Shown here one piece after another: positions 1 through 7,437 of a DNA stretch of 64,000 nucleotides (within the stretch, counting starts at the first letter, position 1; each line of letters opens with the position of its first letter). This DNA is from Anaerolineaceae bacterium. Its GTDB lineage: Bacteria > Chloroflexota > Anaerolineae > Anaerolineales > Anaerolineaceae. The stretch is from assembly GCA_029975475.1 (NCBI GenBank), contig JARKPB010000010.1:1-64000 (forward strand), written 5' to 3'. The translations under genes and the position numbers were made by a program. The notes under the pieces were generated by a model, which made no database searches, had not been told where the DNA came from, and saw only the letters and a list, made by a program, of their open reading frames with translations.

Positions 1-1202
1 TAATCCAGAATCTTGGTAATAACGCCCGCGCCAACGGTCAGACCGCCTTCGCGGATCGCAAACTTCGAACCCTGTTCCAGCGCCACCGGGATGATCAGCT
101 CCACCGTCATGTTGATGTCGTCGCCCGGCATGACCATCTCCACGCCCTTCGGCAGCTCGATCAATCCGGTTACATCCATCGTCCGAATGTAGAACTGCGG
201 CCGGTATCCCGGGAAGAACGGCTTGTGCCGCCCGCCTTCTTCGCGCTTCAGCACGTACACCTGCGCTTCAAATTTCTTGTGCGGCGTGATGCTCCCAGGC
301 TTCGCAATTACCATCCCGCGCTCTACATCCGTCCGCTCTATCCCGCGCAGCAGCAGCCCCAGATTGTCCCCCGCAATGCCTTCATCCAGCATCTTGTGGA
401 ACATCTCTACCCCGGTCACCACCGAGCTCTTGCTCTTCTCCTGCAGCCCGACGATCTCCACCGGGTCCCCAACCTTGATCCGCCCGCGCTCAACACGCCC
501 CGTCACCACCGTCCCGCGCCCTTTGATCGAAAATACATCTTCCACCGGCATCATGAACGGCTTGTCGGTCTCGCGCGGCGGCTCGGGAATGTATTCATCC
601 ACCACCCGCAGCAATTCCTTGATGCATGCGTATTCCGGCGCGTTCGGATCCGTGCTCGGGCTTTCCAACGCCTTCAGCGCACTCCCGCGCACAATCGGCG
701 TCTCGTCCCCAGGGAATTTGTAGCTCGTCAGCATTTCCCGCAGCTCTAATTCCACCAGCTCCAACAGCTCCGGATCATCCATCATGTCCACTTTGTTCAA
801 GAACACCACGATGCTCGGCACTTCCACCTGCCGCGCCAGCAGCACGTGCTCCCGCGTCTGCGGCATCGGCCCGTCCGGCGCCGCAACTACCAGAATCGCG
901 CCGTCTACCTGCGCCGCACCCGTGATCATGTTCTTGATATAGTCCCGGTGCCCGGGCATATCCACATGCGCGTAGTGCCGCTTCTCGGTCTCGTATTCTA
1001 CATGCGCAATGTTGATGGTGATCCCGCGCGCTTTCTCTTCCGGCGCGTTGTCAATCTGATCGTAGGCTTTGAATTCCGCTTTCCCTAAAAATCCACAGTA
1101 TTTCGTGATCGCTGCGGTCAGCGTCGTCTTCCCATGGTCAATGTGCCCCATGGTCCCTACGTTCAAATGCGGTTTCGATCGATCACATTTTTGCTTGGCC
1201 AT
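1..1202 (-). CDS. tuf: Elongation factor Tu (3' end at window edge)
   Basis: EF-Tu is the GTPase that carries aminoacyl-tRNA to the ribosome. The product starts [12 protein letters not shown] and has the P-loop GHIDHGKT at residues 19-26, the G3 motif DMPGH near 80 and NKVD near 135. Exactly 400 codons are visible, ending ITKILD. The two remaining bases are TA, so the stop codon (TAA or TAG) is probably cut by the window edge and the protein is full length. It follows three tRNA genes on the same strand and probably shares their promoter. Residue 6 is Cys where Phe is more usual, a minor oddity. Confidence 0.97.
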   Translation of the reverse strand, partial: MAKQKCDRSKPHLNVGTMGHIDHGKTTLTAAITKYCGFLGKAEFKAYDQIDNAPEEKARGITINIAHVEYETEKRHYAHVDMPGHRDYIKNMITGAAQVDGAILVVAAPDGPMPQTREHVLLARQVEVPSIVVFLNKVDMMDDPELLELVELELREMLTSYKFPGDETPIVRGSALKALESPSTDPNAPEYACIKELLRVVDEYIPEPPRETDKPFMMPVEDVFSIKGRGTVVTGRVERGRIKVGDPVEIVGLQEKSKSSVVTGVEMFHKMLDEGIAGDNLGLLLRGIERTDVERGMVIAKPGSITPHKKFEAQVYVLKREEGGRHKPFFPGYRPQFYIRTMDVTGLIELPKGVEMVMPGDDINMTVELIIPVALEQGSKFAIREGGLTVGAGVITKILD

Positions 1203-1262
1203 GATAGCGCTCTCCTTCGACTTTCGTGATAATTACAGCAGTTTGCTGCGTCCGGCAAAGAG

Positions 1263-1335
1263 AGCCCTCAATGGGACTCGGACCCATGACCTCACCCTTA
1301 CCAAGGGTGCGCTCTACCACCTGAGCTATGAGGGC
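1263..1335 (-). tRNA. tRNA-Thr (anticodon GGT)
   Basis: A 73-nt cloverleaf with acceptor arms GCCCTCA and TGAGGGC. The anticodon GGT lies at 1302-1300, in a seven-base loop closed by a CACCC/GGGTG stem. CCA is not encoded. It is the last tRNA before tuf, matching the thrT position next to tufB in enterobacteria. Confidence 0.95.
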
Positions 1336-1381
1336 TTGCCGTTTTGACAACGACGTGCTACAGTTTTGGTCTTTCGACCAG

Positions 1382-1465
1382 TGGACGGTGTAGGAGTCGA
1401 ACCTACGAAGGGCGTCGCCCAACTGATTTACAGTCAGTCCCCTTTGGCCACTTGGGTAACCGTCC
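1382..1465 (-). tRNA. tRNA-Tyr (anticodon GTA)
   Basis: An 84-nt type II tRNA with a long variable arm, acceptor arms GGACGGT and ACCGTCC, and an anticodon arm ACTGA-CTGTAAA-TCAGT giving GTA. The T arm has the usual GTTCGA core. Only 46 bp separate it from tRNA-Thr(GGT), so no glycine tRNA sits between them. Confidence 0.95.
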
Positions 1466-1539
1466 ATGCCTCACCAGCGGTTGCCGGTTCGCAGATGAGA
1501 TGATCCGCGAAAACCATCTCATTTGCCAGCCTGCAACTG

Positions 1540-1612
1540 AGCCGACGACGGGAATCGAACCCGTAACCTACCGCTTACAAGGCGGTTGCTCAGCCGATTG
1601 AGCTACGTCGGC
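1540..1612 (-). tRNA. tRNA-Thr (anticodon TGT)
   Basis: A 73-nt cloverleaf with acceptor arms GCCGACG and CGTCGGC, anticodon arm CCGCC-TTGTAAG-GCGG giving TGT, and T loop GTTCGAT. It is the first tRNA of the Thr-Tyr-Thr-tuf transcription unit, about 40 bp downstream of a strong promoter. Confidence 0.95.
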
Positions 1613-1651
1613 GCAAGATTAAATTGTTAAGTTGCGCACACAGCGTGTCAA

Positions 1652-1679
1652 ATTATACCAAAACTTCCAGTGCTGACAA
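1652..1679 (-). promoter_or_regulatory. Sigma-70-type promoter of the tRNA-tuf unit
   Basis: On the minus strand TTGTCA (1679-1674), a 16-bp spacer and a perfect TATAAT (1657-1652) lie about 40 bp upstream of tRNA-Thr(TGT). No other promoter-like site is evident before tuf, so all three tRNAs and tuf are probably co-transcribed. Confidence 0.75.
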
Positions 1680-1847
1680 GGCTTAAATTCCCCGCCGGGC
1701 CGGAATTGGCGACAACGGAGGCAGAGTCTATCAAATCTTGAGCCGCGAGTCAAGGATTCGACCATTCTGTTTAATTCCCTATTCCTCAGGAGGATGCTCG
1801 AGGGGAAGTTCTGTGTTAAAATCGCCCGGTTGAAAACCATTCTATTG

Positions 1848-1853
1848 TATAAT
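1848..1853 (+). promoter_or_regulatory. -10 element of the MBL-mutY-pcm operon
   Basis: A perfect TATAAT 23 bp upstream of the start at 1877. No good -35 lies at the standard distance (a TTGAAA is present but only 12 bp upstream). A GGAGG ribosome site follows at 1868-1872. Confidence 0.5.
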
Positions 1854-1876
1854 GATTCCGACGGGTTGGAGGTTGC

Positions 1877-2527
1877 ATGGAAATCAGCTGGTACGGACAT
1901 TCCTGTTTTCGTCTGACAGAACGCGGCATGGCCACGGTAGTGATGGACCCTTATGATTCTGCCTCGGTCGGGCATGATCCGCTAAAACTTAAAGCGGATA
2001 TTGTCACGGTCAGCCACAATAAGCCGGGGCACAATCATCTGGGCGCTGTAAAGGGCTTCGAGCACGCCATCACCGGCCCGGGCGAGTACGAAATTGGCGG
2101 CGTTTTTATTACCGGTGTGCAGACCAACGGTTTTTCCAAAAAAAACAGCGATGAACCGCGCAACACCCTGTACCTGATTGATTACAACGGCATCAACGTC
2201 CTGCATCTCGGCGGGATGGACCGGGTCCCCAGCCAGTCGGAAGTGGAAGATCTGGGGCCGATTAACATCCTGCTGGCTCCGGTCGGCGGCGGCAGCAGCC
2301 TGAATGCGGCGAAAGCCGCTGAAGTGGTTGCCCTGCTGGAACCAAACATCGTCATCCCGATGCACTACGCCACCCCCGGTTCGTTGATTAAACTCGATTC
2401 GTTGAGCAAATTTATCAAGGAAATGGGGCTGGCAGAAATCTCGCCGATTCCTTCTTTAAAAGTAACTTCCATCAATGCCCTGCCGGATGAAACCCAGGTG
2501 GTGGTGTTGGAACAGCAGCACAGTTAA
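1877..2527 (+). CDS. Metallo-beta-lactamase-fold protein (UlaG-like), metal site degenerate
   Basis: A 216-residue protein of the Lactamase_B_3 / UPF0173-like branch of the metallo-beta-lactamase fold. The N-terminal strand (WYGHSCFR), the GPGEYEI segment near 68-74 and the C-terminal IPMHY near 162 match the family. The metal-binding loop that normally reads like SHxHxDH is SHNKPGH at 46-52, so the second His is Lys and the Asp is Gly. The usual HLGD is HLGGMDR at 110-116. Three ligands are therefore gone, and a hydrolase activity is doubtful. GGAGG lies five bases before the ATG. It is the first gene of a four-gene unit ending with pcm; the link to DNA and protein repair is only positional. 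Confidence 0.8.
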   Translation: MEISWYGHSCFRLTERGMATVVMDPYDSASVGHDPLKLKADIVTVSHNKPGHNHLGAVKGFEHAITGPGEYEIGGVFITGVQTNGFSKKNSDEPRNTLYLIDYNGINVLHLGGMDRVPSQSEVEDLGPINILLAPVGGGSSLNAAKAAEVVALLEPNIVIPMHYATPGSLIKLDSLSKFIKEMGLAEISPIPSLKVTSINALPDETQVVVLEQQHS

Positions 2528-2537
2528 CAGGTGCAGC

Positions 2538-2840
2538 GTGTCAGTGAAGTTAATCATGACCTGGGACATCGCTCCCAACCGCGAACAGGATTATTTTGAA
2601 TTTGTCGTGCGTGAATTTATCCCCGGCGTCCAACGCCTGGGGTTTGAACTCAGCGATGCCTGGGCGACGGTATTTGGCGAACAACCGCAAATTCTGGTTG
2701 GCGCGACCCTGCCCTCCCCCTCCAAAGCCCGCCAGATTATGCGCTCCGCGGAATGGAACCGGCTGCACACCCAATTATTAGAGCTGGTTCAAAACTACAG
2801 CGAAAAATTAGTGGAAGCCCGCGGCGGTTTTCAGTTCTAA
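2538..2840 (+). CDS. Small protein of unknown function
   Basis: A 100-residue protein not recognised as a known family. The GTG start at 2538 was chosen because an AGGTG lies just upstream and the previous gene ends at 2527; an internal ATG at 2556 is an alternative. The sequence is soluble and mixed alpha/beta-like, opening with MTWDIAPNREQDYFEF and ending ARGGFQF, with no membrane segment and no cysteines. The W-D-I...EQDYFEFVVREFIPGVQRLG pattern looks like a small dimeric alpha/beta-barrel monooxygenase-type fold, but that is a guess. Six bases separate it from mutY, so the genes are probably co-translated. Confidence 0.75.
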   Translation: MSVKLIMTWDIAPNREQDYFEFVVREFIPGVQRLGFELSDAWATVFGEQPQILVGATLPSPSKARQIMRSAEWNRLHTQLLELVQNYSEKLVEARGGFQF

Positions 2841-2846
2841 ATCCTC

Positions 2847-3935
2847 ATGACTCTTCGGATCGCCCCGCGGCTGCTGCCCTGGTACGCAAAACATGCGCGC
2901 GGTCTGCCCTGGCGCGGCAGCCGGGACCCGTATGCGGTCTGGGTTTCTGAAATTATGCTCCAGCAGACGCGGGTGGAAACGGTTATCCCCTATTTTGAAC
3001 GCTGGATGCGGCGCTTTCCGGACGCTGCCGCGCTGGCCCGGGCGGAAGAGCAGGAAGTGCTGAAAGCCTGGGAAGGACTGGGGTATTACAGCCGGGCGCG
3101 CAACCTTCAGCGCGCGGCGCGCGAGATTATGGAACGCTTTGGCGGTCAGCTGCCCGCCGATGCGCAGACGCTGAAGAGTCTGCCCGGGGTGGGAGAATAC
3201 ACCGCGGCGGCGATCGCCTCGATCGCTTTCCAGCAGGACGAAGCCGCTCTGGACGGCAACATCCGCCGTGTGCTGGCGCGGGTTTTCTATATGGACCTTC
3301 CGGCGCGGACTCCGCAGGGTGAAAAACAACTGCGCGCGCTGGCGCGCCAGGAGCTGCCCGCCGGGCAGGCTGGCGATTACAACCAGGCGCTGATGGATCT
3401 GGGCTCAGCGATCTGCACCCCGCGCAGTCCGCAGTGCCAGCGCTGCCCGCTGGCGGATATCTGCGAAGCGCGCAGGCGCGGGAATATGGAAGATCTGCCG
3501 GTGATGAAAGATCGCGCCCGCGTACCGCACCACACCGTCACCGCAGCGGTGATTCAACGCGGCAGACAGGTGCTGCTGGCGCGGCGGCCAGCCGGCGGGT
3601 TACTGGGCGGCCTTTGGGAGTATCCCGGCGGCAAGACTCAGCCGGGAGAAAGTCTGAACGAGTGTCTGCGGCGCGAAATCCGCGAAGAACTGGGGGTGGA
3701 GATCGAAATTGGCGCTGAATTTGGCATCTACCGCCACGCCTATACCCATTTCAAGGTGACCCTGCACGCCTTTCTTTGCCGGATCAACGGCGGCGAACCG
3801 CAGGCGCTGCACGCCAGCGAACTGCGCTGGTGCGAGCCAGAGGAGCTGGAGTCCTTTCCAATGGGCAAAATCGACCGCCAGATCAGCAGGCGCTTGATGC
3901 AGCAGGAAAGTTTGAGAAATGAAACTTCCGCCTGA
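2847..3935 (+). CDS. mutY: A/G-specific adenine glycosylase with C-terminal Nudix domain
   Basis: MutY removes adenine mispaired with 8-oxoguanine. The HhH-GPD domain (about 1-215) has catalytic Glu35 in SEIMLQQT, the hairpin LPGVGEYTAAAIAS at 112-125, Asp136 in LDGNIRR, and four cluster cysteines at 190, 197, 200 and 206 for [4Fe-4S]. The C-terminal domain (about 225-350) is unusual: residues 262-284 fit the Nudix box Gx5Ex7REUxEExGU without deviation (G262, E268, R276-E277, E280-E281, G283). In typical MutY proteins this domain is MutT-like but has lost the box. The protein may therefore combine adenine removal with nucleotide-pool hydrolysis. It overlaps pcm by 17 bp. Confidence 0.93.
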   Translation: MTLRIAPRLLPWYAKHARGLPWRGSRDPYAVWVSEIMLQQTRVETVIPYFERWMRRFPDAAALARAEEQEVLKAWEGLGYYSRARNLQRAAREIMERFGGQLPADAQTLKSLPGVGEYTAAAIASIAFQQDEAALDGNIRRVLARVFYMDLPARTPQGEKQLRALARQELPAGQAGDYNQALMDLGSAICTPRSPQCQRCPLADICEARRRGNMEDLPVMKDRARVPHHTVTAAVIQRGRQVLLARRPAGGLLGGLWEYPGGKTQPGESLNECLRREIREELGVEIEIGAEFGIYRHAYTHFKVTLHAFLCRINGGEPQALHASELRWCEPEELESFPMGKIDRQISRRLMQQESLRNETSA

Positions 3936-4596
3936 ATCCGCGGAATTTCGCGAGCAGCGTTTGCGCATGGTCGCCGAGCAGATTGAACAGCGCGGCGTGC
4001 GCGACCCGCACGTGCTGGCTGCGCTGCGCGCGGTTCCGCGGCATGTGTTTGTGCCAGAAGAAAGCCAGCTTTTCGCCTACGGCGACTATCCGCTCTCCAT
4101 CGGCAGCGGACAGACCATCTCCCAGCCTTACATCGTGGCATTAATGACGGAACTGGCGCAGGTCACGCCGGACAGCCGCGTCCTGGAAGTTGGCGCGGGC
4201 TGCGGCTACCAGGCGGCGGTGCTGGCCTGTCTGGCAGATCAGGTCATCGCGGTGGAACGGCTCGAATCCCTCGCCGAGACAGCCCGGCGGAACCTGTCGA
4301 TTTTAGATTGCGGTAATGTCGAGGTGATCTGCGCGGACGGTTCGGGCGGATGGCCGCCAAACGCCCCTTACCAGGCGATCCTGGTCAGCGCCGCCGCGCC
4401 GGAGGTTCCGCCGCCGCTGCTTGCGCAGCTGGCGGAAGGCGGGCGGCTGGTCATCCCGGTGGGCGGGCGCTCGGTCCAGTCTTTACAGGTCTGGCACAGG
4501 CAGGGCGGTGAAACCACCCTGCGGGACGTGATCCCGGTATCTTTCGTCCCGTTACTCGGCCAGTTCGGCTGGCGGGAGGAAGAGAGTAAGCGGTAA
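3919..4596 (+). CDS. pcm: Protein-L-isoaspartate O-methyltransferase
   Basis: A 225-residue SAM-dependent methyltransferase that repairs isoaspartyl residues in aged proteins. The Pcm signature is clear: VPRHVFVPE near 38-46, the substrate loop YGDYPLSIGSGQTISQPYIV near 53-72, and SAM motif I VLEVGAGCGYQAAVLA near 88-103. Length is usual for bacterial Pcm. The start overlaps the end of mutY by 17 bp, giving translational coupling in a repair-flavoured operon. A perfect hairpin follows at 4655-4678. Confidence 0.95.
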   Translation: MKLPPESAEFREQRLRMVAEQIEQRGVRDPHVLAALRAVPRHVFVPEESQLFAYGDYPLSIGSGQTISQPYIVALMTELAQVTPDSRVLEVGAGCGYQAAVLACLADQVIAVERLESLAETARRNLSILDCGNVEVICADGSGGWPPNAPYQAILVSAAAPEVPPPLLAQLAEGGRLVIPVGGRSVQSLQVWHRQGGETTLRDVIPVSFVPLLGQFGWREEESKR

Positions 4597-4654
4597 CGGG
4601 CGAGCCAGACGGGCAGGCAGATGGGCTGTAACTCGCTCTATTCGCTTAAATCAT

Positions 4655-4678
4655 CAACCGGCGATTTCTCGCCGGTTG
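4655..4678. terminator. Hairpin between convergent pcm and rnj
   Basis: A perfect 10-bp stem (CAACCGGCGA / TCGCCGGTTG) with a TTTC loop, placed between two convergent genes. Neither side has a clear T tract, so termination would be weak or factor-assisted. It could serve both strands. Confidence 0.5.
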
Positions 4679-4694
4679 ACACAGCGCGGCGAGA

Positions 4695-6335
4695 TTACTC
4701 GCGGCTGAGGGTGACAAAGACCATCGGCCTGCGGTGGGTTTCCGAATAGATATAGTTGCTGATCGCCTGTTCCAGGTCTTTCCGCGCCGAACCGTTGGCG
4801 CGGGCAACCGTGTCGTTGATCTTCTTGCGCATGCCTTCCATCAAGGTGTCAGCATCCCCGGCGACCATAAACCCGCGGGTGATCAATTCCGGTTCGCGGC
4901 TGACGCGCCCGGTGGCGTAATCCAGGGGCACATTCACCATCACCACCCCGTCGCGGGCCAGCTCTTCGCGTTCGCGCATTACCGCCGGGCCGACATCGCC
5001 CACCCCGGAGCCGTCCACAAAGACATAGCTGTTCGGAACGCGCTCCGCCAGGCGCATCTCGCCGTCCAGGAACTCGACCACCTGGCCGTTCTGGATAACC
5101 TGAATGCGGTCTTCGCGGATGCCAACCTGTTTCGCCAGCGAAGCGTGCTGCTTCAACTGGCGCAGCTCGCCGTGAATGGGGATAAAGAACTTCGGGCGGG
5201 TCAGATGAAAGAGCAGTTTCATCTCTTCCTGGCTGGCATGCCCGGAGACGTGCACGGGAGCGATGGCTTCATAGACCACATCCGCGCCGCGTTCAAACAA
5301 ACGGTTGATGGTGCGGTAGACATTTTCTTCATTGCCGGGGATGGGGTGAGAAGAGAGCACAACCGTGTCGCCGGTCTTGATGTCAAACTGGCGGTAGGCG
5401 CCAATCGAAAGGCGTCCAAGGATCGAGGTTGGCTCGCCCTGAGAGCCAGTGCACATGATGACCACATCCCTGTCTTTCATGTTGAGGGCTTCATCCAGGC
5501 TGACCTGCAGCCCATCCGGCAAATCCAGGTAGCCCAGCTTGACAGCGATTTTGACATTATCCACCATGCTTGGGCCGGCGAAAGCCAGTTTGCGCCCGTG
5601 GCGGCTGGCAGCGTTGGCCACCTGCTGCATGCGCGAAATCAACGAGGCAAAGGAAGCGATGATGATGCGGCCGGATGCCCGGGTAAAGACATCTTCTAAA
5701 GCGGCATCCACCACCCGCTCGGACGGGGTCCAACCCGCTCGTTCCGCGTTGGTCGAATCGGAGAGCAGCGCGAGGACGCCGCGGTCGGCGAACTCAGCCA
5801 GCATGCCGTAATCGCTCGGCCAACCGTCCACGGGGGTGTGGTCAAATTTGTAATCGCCCGAATGAACGATCAGTCCCTGGGGCGTTTCAATTCCCAGGCC
5901 GACGCCGTCCGGGATGGAATGGCAAACGTGGAAGAAATCCACTTTAAACGGTCCGATCTCCACACGGTCGCCAGCCTGGACGGTGTGCAGCGTGGCGCGC
6001 TGCAGGACGCCATGGCGGGCCAGTTTCACTTCCAGCAGCCCGCGTGTCAGCGGGGTGGCGTAGATCGGCGCGTTAACCTGTTCGAGCAAATGACGGATCG
6101 CGCCGGTGTGATCTTCATGACCGTGGGTGATGACAATCCCGCGCACTTTTTCGCGGCGGTCAATTAAATACTGCATATCCGGGATGATGTAATCAATTCC
6201 CAGCATGTCATTTTCCGGGAACATCAGGCCCGAATCAACGACCAGAATGTCGTCTCCGTATTCGTAGACCATCATGTTCCGGCCAACTTCGCCCAGACCG
6301 CCCAGCGGGACGATCCTTAAGGGTGTTTTATTCAT
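4695..6335 (-). CDS. rnj: Ribonuclease J
   Basis: A 546-residue metallo-beta-lactamase / beta-CASP RNase that matures and degrades RNA with endo- and 5' exonuclease activity. Residues 71-76 are the metal motif HGHEDH, with VHSGDYKFDHTPVDG further on. The beta-CASP part includes the LLSDSTNAERAG segment and the SSHPIPGNE and HVSGHAS motifs, followed by a short C-terminal domain. Length matches RNase J1/J2. It has its own strong promoter (6508-6536) and a leader of about 165 nt containing a GC-rich hairpin. As the single RNase J seen here, it is presumably a main RNA-decay enzyme. Confidence 0.96.
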   Translation of the reverse strand: MNKTPLRIVPLGGLGEVGRNMMVYEYGDDILVVDSGLMFPENDMLGIDYIIPDMQYLIDRREKVRGIVITHGHEDHTGAIRHLLEQVNAPIYATPLTRGLLEVKLARHGVLQRATLHTVQAGDRVEIGPFKVDFFHVCHSIPDGVGLGIETPQGLIVHSGDYKFDHTPVDGWPSDYGMLAEFADRGVLALLSDSTNAERAGWTPSERVVDAALEDVFTRASGRIIIASFASLISRMQQVANAASRHGRKLAFAGPSMVDNVKIAVKLGYLDLPDGLQVSLDEALNMKDRDVVIMCTGSQGEPTSILGRLSIGAYRQFDIKTGDTVVLSSHPIPGNEENVYRTINRLFERGADVVYEAIAPVHVSGHASQEEMKLLFHLTRPKFFIPIHGELRQLKQHASLAKQVGIREDRIQVIQNGQVVEFLDGEMRLAERVPNSYVFVDGSGVGDVGPAVMREREELARDGVVMVNVPLDYATGRVSREPELITRGFMVAGDADTLMEGMRKKINDTVARANGSARKDLEQAISNYIYSETHRRPMVFVTLSRE

Positions 6336-6395
6336 TTTTTCTACCTCTTACCTAAAGCCTTTAACAGGCCAATATATTTTTAATTAACAGACAAA

Positions 6396-6419
6396 CCCCG
6401 GTTCAACCAGCGACCGGGG
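6396..6419 (-). promoter_or_regulatory. Hairpin in the rnj leader (possible attenuator)
   Basis: On the minus strand CCCCGGT pairs with ACCGGGG around a 10-nt loop, followed by TTTGTCTGTT. It lies between the rnj promoter and the rnj start, so it would form in the 5' leader RNA. It resembles a weak intrinsic terminator or a site for RNase-based autoregulation. Confidence 0.45.
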
Positions 6420-6507
6420 CGCAAAGCGTAATCTTCAGCCGTTCCCATGAGCGCGTTTCACAACAACCATCGGCCATTAGCCGGTAATTCACCGAATATC
6501 TGCGAAA

Positions 6508-6536
6508 ATTCTAACACAGGCGGGGATATTTGTCAA
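6508..6536 (-). promoter_or_regulatory. Consensus promoter of rnj
   Basis: On the minus strand a perfect TTGACA (6536-6531), a 17-bp spacer and TAGAAT (6513-6508). It lies between the end of the btpA-like gene and rnj, making rnj independent of the upstream operon and giving a leader of about 165 nt. Confidence 0.75.
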
Positions 6537-6600
6537 AAGCGCCAGCCGGCCTGTGCAGCCCAGGGAACAAGGACCCAAACAACTTCACCAAGTCTGAGGG

Positions 6601-7437
6601 TTAACGGGCCGCCTTTCGAGCGGCCTGAACCAGAGCGCTGACCCGCTCTGAATCCACCGGCGCCTGGATCCTGCCGTCGCGTTTGAAGAATGAGCCGACA
6701 ATAGCCCCATCACAAATTGACAGGATCTGGGGGACGCTGTGCGGGGTGACCCCGCTGCCGGCCAGGAGCGGCACCTCCAGGCTGGCACGCACCTGGCGCA
6801 GGTCTTCGATTGAAGCCGACTTTCCCGTGCCAGTCCCCGTGACCACGACCGCGTCCGCCAGACCGCGGTTCTGCGCATCGGCGGCCGATTCACCGAGCGG
6901 GCGCGGCCACATCGCCTGGGTATTTTTCCCCTGCACATCCGCCAGCACCGCCACATCCTCGGCGTACAGGGCGGTTCGCTCGCGCTGGAGCTGGGCAGCG
7001 CAGGCGGGGATCAGCCCGGTTTCCGCGTAAGCCGGATCAATATACACCTCGGCCCGGATAAAAGCGGCTCCAACCGCCCGGGCGAGGGCCAGTTCAGAAA
7101 CATAGTCGTTATAGAGAATATTGACCCCCACCGGGATGGACGCGCTGGTTACCACCGCACCGGCGACCGCCGCCATCGCGGCCAGGGTGACCGCCGGCAC
7201 GCTGGCAGGCAGATAGGGTAAATCCCAGAAATTTTCAACAATCACGCCGTCCACCCCGCCGCGCTGAAGCGCATTCAGTTCGCTGAGCGCGAACTTTACC
7301 AGCGCGCTAAAGCGAGCGTCTTTTCCGGCCGGTGTGCCCGGCAGGGGAGGCAGATGGATCATCCCGATAATGGGTTTTTTGGAAGAAAAAACATCCTGAA
7401 AACGCGTGCGCCGGCTGGCGCTGATCGGCTCAAGCAT
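6601..7437 (-). CDS. BtpA/SgcQ family TIM-barrel protein
   Basis: A 278-residue protein of the BtpA/SgcQ family, a TIM-barrel group whose reaction is unknown. Cyanobacterial BtpA affects photosystem I and SgcQ sits in a sugar operon. Recognisable parts are IGMIHLPPLPGTP near 23-35, GGVDGVIVENFWDLPY near 59-74, GVNILYNDY near 104 and the C-terminal phosphate-site-like LAGSGVTPHSV and GAIVGSFFKRDGR. AGGAG lies six bases before the ATG. It overlaps the PurL-like gene by 8 bp and is the last gene of the nine-gene operon. A phosphorylated sugar or nucleotide substrate is likely by context, but this is inference. Confidence 0.88.
   Translation of the reverse strand: MLEPISASRRTRFQDVFSSKKPIIGMIHLPPLPGTPAGKDARFSALVKFALSELNALQRGGVDGVIVENFWDLPYLPASVPAVTLAAMAAVAGAVVTSASIPVGVNILYNDYVSELALARAVGAAFIRAEVYIDPAYAETGLIPACAAQLQRERTALYAEDVAVLADVQGKNTQAMWPRPLGESAADAQNRGLADAVVVTGTGTGKSASIEDLRQVRASLEVPLLAGSGVTPHSVPQILSICDGAIVGSFFKRDGRIQAPVDSERVSALVQAARKAAR

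Noticed and set aside
225-1088. Long open frames on the plus strand opposite tuf
   Set aside because: They are antisense shadows of a highly conserved EF-Tu gene, produced by its biased codons.
4734-5699. 321-codon plus-strand frame opposite rnj
   Set aside because: It is the complement of the RNase J coding region, has no ribosome site and resembles no family.
7430-7437. Frameshift splitting a full-length purL, with the rest in another frame
   Set aside because: The downstream frames encode a complete BtpA/SgcQ protein from its own start with a ribosome site; no PurL C-terminal sequence is present in any frame nearby.
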